Source: a virus
IMG/VR virus record: IMGVR_UViG_3300022921_000040
Location: 1 to 41,883 of that record
Direction: 5' to 3' (one strand)
DNA length: 41,883 bases
The stretch's first letter is position 1. Each line of letters begins with the position of its first letter. The position numbers were made by a program, and so were the translations under genes. Under the pieces are notes generated by a model. It searched no databases, had not been told where the DNA came from, and was given only the letters and a program-made list of their open reading frames with translations. Of this stretch, positions 39,791-41,883 are shown piece by piece.

Positions 39791-40335
39791 ATATCTCTTG
39801 TTTGCATTCTATAGAGTTTTTCGCCATCAATATTAAACTCGTACTCACTGTTCTTAGTAAAACCAATAGTGTCTCCGTTGAAAACACCTTTGCTTTCTAA
39901 GTAGTCATTTGTGTAAGCAATCACACCTGTATGCTTCTCTTCCTTATCCGTTCTTAGTATCTCAGATTCTTGTCGGTAGTCTACAGGCTTTACAAAGCAG
40001 TAATGGTTTAAAGATCTCCACTCACCGTCTCTTTGATACATATACATCTTATCTAAAGGTACAAGATATTTTCCGTCCCTAAAATACTCGTTAGACTTTC
40101 TTTTTCTACCCTTCATATCAAGATAGGTACGAAACACGTTGTGATGAACTACAACCAAATCACCCGTCTTAAGTTGTTCACTATCATCAGGGGCCGAAAT
40201 AACCTCGCCGATTCTGTTAACATACTTAGCGTTTTCTATTGTAGCGTTAATAGTAAGCTCTTGGTCTCCAACTTTTTTTGTTGTTATATGCTCAGAACCT
40301 ACAGGCTTTATTAAGTAGGTGTACCTAGGCTTCAT
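39763..40335 (-). CDS. GroES-like co-chaperonin-fold protein
   Basis: 190 aa. The central RIGEVISAPDDSEQLKTGDLVVVHHNV aligns by eye with the GroES beta-barrel (GxV, then 'K-x-GD-x-V-x-F'), and KYLVPLDKMYMY matches the GroES C-terminal strand (YLVMSESDILA-type). The region between (FRTYLDMKGRKRKSNEYF) would hold the mobile loop. Phages such as T4 encode a GroES substitute (gp31) for capsid folding, and its place just before the packaging and capsid genes fits that. The extra C-terminal 70 residues are unexplained. Not certain. Confidence 0.5.
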   Translation of the reverse strand: MKPRYTYLIKPVGSEHITTKKVGDQELTINATIENAKYVNRIGEVISAPDDSEQLKTGDLVVVHHNVFRTYLDMKGRKRKSNEYFRDGKYLVPLDKMYMYQRDGEWRSLNHYCFVKPVDYRQESEILRTDKEEKHTGVIAYTNDYLESKGVFNGDTIGFTKNSEYEFNIDGEKLYRMQTRDICLTITEKE

Positions 40336-40553
40336 ATCAAGTCAAGATCAAATTCTATTACACATGGAATATTATCAAAAAACTTCCACTGAAAACTTTC
40401 TCCTTGATCGTTTCTTATCCAGACACCGTATCCGTTATTGTCTGAAACTATTTCTGATATAATATAGTTACCACCCATAACAGTTTGCCCTACTATATAG
40501 TGCATAGCGTTCTTGTAGTCGGTACCTACCGATATTTTTCTAATGTATGACAT
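40332..40553 (-). CDS. Hypothetical beta-rich protein (73 aa)
   Basis: Unrecognised small protein of alternating strands (YIISEIVSDNNGYGVWIRND, then ESFQWKFFD), resembling small beta-barrel accessory proteins. ATGA-type 4-nt overlap with the GroES-like gene. It starts 8 nt after the T-run of the terminator at 40561-40602 and so probably opens a new transcript, though no promoter box is visible. Confidence 0.65.
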   Translation of the reverse strand: MSYIRKISVGTDYKNAMHYIVGQTVMGGNYIISEIVSDNNGYGVWIRNDQGESFQWKFFDNIPCVIEFDLDLI

Positions 40554-40560
40554 TTAATTG

Positions 40561-40602
40561 TAATAAAACGAAAGCAGGACAGTCTTAGACCACCCTGCTT
40601 CG
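40561..40602 (-). terminator. Terminator before the packaging genes
   Basis: Minus strand: CGAAGCAGG pairs with CCTGCTTTCG (one bulged base) around an inner AGTC/GAC helix, followed by TTTTATTA. It lies 24 nt past the stop of the gene at 40626 and so separates the fibre-side genes from the packaging genes. Confidence 0.85.
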
Positions 40603-40625
40603 TAGTTAGTGTATTTATTGTTTGA

Positions 40626-40886
40626 TTAGGCTTTCGCTAACTCAGAAACGGGCGCATCTTCTTCAATAGGCTCGTAAGTTCCGTCTTGAATATTGATTGA
40701 TACTTTACCGTACTCTTCTTCTAGCGACTGCTGAAGCGTCTGAAGTTCTTCTTGTTGAGAAGCAAGTACGTGTAGCGCAGCGTGTTTCTGTGCCTCTAAT
40801 CCTCCAATTTGAGCTTGGATGTTTTGAATTGCGCCTACCTTTTCTTGTAGGCTCTTTAGTTGTTCGTCAGTGATTTTCTGTGACAT
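40626..40886 (-). CDS. Coiled-coil hypothetical protein (86 aa)
   Basis: Residues 5-58 form a clear coiled coil (LKSLQEKVGAIQNIQAQIGG, then QEELQTLQQSLEEEYG), then a short beta segment VSINIQDGTYEPIEED and an acidic end. Small coiled-coil proteins of this size are common beside crAss-like structural blocks; function unknown. A promoter box lies 25 nt upstream and a terminator follows, so it is an independent unit. Confidence 0.75.
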   Translation of the reverse strand: MSQKITDEQLKSLQEKVGAIQNIQAQIGGLEAQKHAALHVLASQQEELQTLQQSLEEEYGKVSINIQDGTYEPIEEDAPVSELAKA

Positions 40887-40911
40887 AGTGTTTTAAATTA
40901 AATTATTTGTG

Positions 40912-40919
40912 CAAATATA
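40912..40919 (-). promoter_or_regulatory. Promoter -7 box before the coiled-coil gene
   Basis: Minus-strand TATATTTG (40919 to 40912) ends 25 nt before ATG 40886 and abuts the stop codon of the preceding gene. It fits TAnnTTTG. No clear -33 element is found. Confidence 0.5.
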
Positions 40920-41171
40920 CTAAATTTCTGGTGACTCCATGCTAGCGTTATAAGCATCAATTATTTCTTGCGTCCATACTGCATTAGCTACAGCTACCAC
41001 CTCAGATGGTTGGTCTGTAAGGTCACTACCCGGAGCTAATACATATCGATGAAAGCTTCTTGTAAGTTCTACACCATCTTCTTCGATAACGGTTGCTTCT
41101 CTTACTTGAATGTTCTTGAAATCACCCACGATCTCAATCTTGTCTGTTTTAGTTGTTTTTGTTATTGCCAT
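40920..41171 (-). CDS. Hypothetical protein (83 aa)
   Basis: Unrecognised. It has N-terminal beta strands (DKIEIVGDFKNIQVREATVI), a central VELTRSFHRYVLAPG and a helical end (VVAVANAVWTQEIIDAYNASM). Small proteins with a 'R-x-x-L-x-PG-x-D' turn often sit next to fibre genes as structural accessories. The start is 2 nt after the fibre stop and follows an A-rich tract. Confidence 0.65.
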   Translation of the reverse strand: MAITKTTKTDKIEIVGDFKNIQVREATVIEEDGVELTRSFHRYVLAPGSDLTDQPSEVVAVANAVWTQEIIDAYNASMESPEI

Positions 41172-41173
41172 TT

Positions 41174-41883
41174 TTATTCTATTAAGTATGTAAATGAAAC
41201 TTTGATACTACCATTAGTTGCAGAATTTATCTGTCCTGCTGCTATATAAACAAAAGTACTTGTTAACTCAGATGTACCTCTATACACTGATCCTAATCCA
41301 AATCTATTATTACCAGAACCAAAGATTAGGGCTGCATGACCAACGTCATCGTACCCGTTATTATTTGTACTAAACGGAATGGTGAAACGTAGTCTTGTTT
41401 CTGCCGTTGTTGAAGACGCTGTAGTTAAAAATTCAGCATTTATATGAACTATATTACCAATTTTAATATACTTAGCAGAAGAAACAGTAGTAGACGATAA
41501 ATTATCTTGCTGTAGTATACTTGGAGTCCAAGTCCCTTCTTCATAATCATCTAACGCGTTAGCAGCGGCAGTGTCACCGTTAAAGGTAATACCTCCTGAT
41601 GATAGTATTCTAGCTCTTTCTGCTTCAGCATGAGGTAACTGGTTTCCATACACCAGAGTATTAGCTCCTTTGAAAATTATATCGCCATTTGCTCCTGCTC
41701 CGGTTCCAACTCCTCCTCTTAAAATTAAATTTCTACCGGCAATTGAGTTACTACCTGTACCAGATGGCTGTGAGAATCCTGTTATCATTCCATCAGTACT
41801 GCCATTACCTATCATTAAGGTTTTTGGAGTGTAATTTTGTACACCGTTTGTCCCAATTGCAACGTGCCCAGTTCCTCCATTAG
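41174..41883 (-). CDS. Tail fibre / receptor-binding protein, C-terminal part
   Basis: The frame is open to the right edge of the window, so the true start is outside; 236 residues are visible. It is Gly/Ser/Thr/Asn-rich and beta-structured (NLILRGGVGTGAGANGD), with ANALDDYEEGTWTPS, a phrase typical of phage fibre C-terminal domains. AIGTNGVQNYTPKTLMIG precedes the first in-frame Met in the window. Likely a trimeric tip that contacts the host surface. First visible gene of the leftward block; no self-cleaving chaperone domain is seen at its end. Confidence 0.75.
   Translation of the reverse strand, partial: NGGTGHVAIGTNGVQNYTPKTLMIGNGSTDGMITGFSQPSGTGSNSIAGRNLILRGGVGTGAGANGDIIFKGANTLVYGNQLPHAEAERARILSSGGITFNGDTAAANALDDYEEGTWTPSILQQDNLSSTTVSSAKYIKIGNIVHINAEFLTTASSTTAETRLRFTIPFSTNNNGYDDVGHAALIFGSGNNRFGLGSVYRGTSELTSTFVYIAAGQINSATNGSIKVSFTYLIE

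Overview
The window looks like most of a tailed-phage genome infecting a Bacteroidota host, probably a flavobacterium. The portal, major capsid, terminase and tail-ring proteins recall the podovirus structural block of crAss-like phages (Crassvirales and relatives). Promoter-like boxes fit the Bacteroidota -7 consensus TAnnTTTG, and most start codons follow A-rich tracts (often AAATACAAT) rather than a Shine-Dalgarno. These assignments rest on recalled family features; no database search was run. Both window ends cut through genes.

Layout. (1) 1-6561, rightward: a packed string of about two dozen small, mostly acidic proteins of unknown function, many joined by ATGA overlaps, plus an ArdC-type antirestriction protein. 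Two self-cleaving hammerhead ribozymes sit between genes near its left end. (2) 6561-6650: TCGACAYC repeats with an inverted copy and a T-run. (3) 6699-16198, rightward: replication and recombination genes, namely an AP2 DNA-binding protein, a RecE-like PD-(D/E)XK exonuclease, an SSB-like protein behind a long structured leader with a tRNA-like T-arm/acceptor element, a stand-alone DnaA domain-IV protein, a VirE/AEP primase fused to an SF3 helicase, a SNF2-type helicase, a VRR-NUC nuclease, a metallophosphoesterase and a DUF3310 protein. A terminator closes this arm at 16321-16347, perhaps after a short RNA. (4) 16346-41883, leftward and convergent: in transcription order a tail-fibre gene (cut by the window end), small proteins, a GroES-like protein, a possible small terminase, TerL, portal, candidate scaffold, major capsid protein, a 251-aa capsid-block protein, two head-tail ring proteins, a 1030-aa tail nozzle/muzzle-like protein and three candidate ejection proteins ending in a 2788-aa polyvalent protein.

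How it works together (inference): ArdC and the giant ejected protein would act at entry. The right arm would initiate replication with its DnaA-like, primase-helicase and SSB proteins and recombine with the exonuclease. The leftward block builds the particle, with terminators and promoters around the capsid and ring genes giving separate control.

The most striking observation is the pair of complete type I hammerhead ribozymes at 125-176 and 841-892. They differ by compensatory base changes in stems I and II, overlap the stop codons of their upstream genes, and would cut the mRNA 21 and 24 nt before the next start codons, releasing a 716-nt RNA between them. The second is the long SSB leader at 8089-8209.
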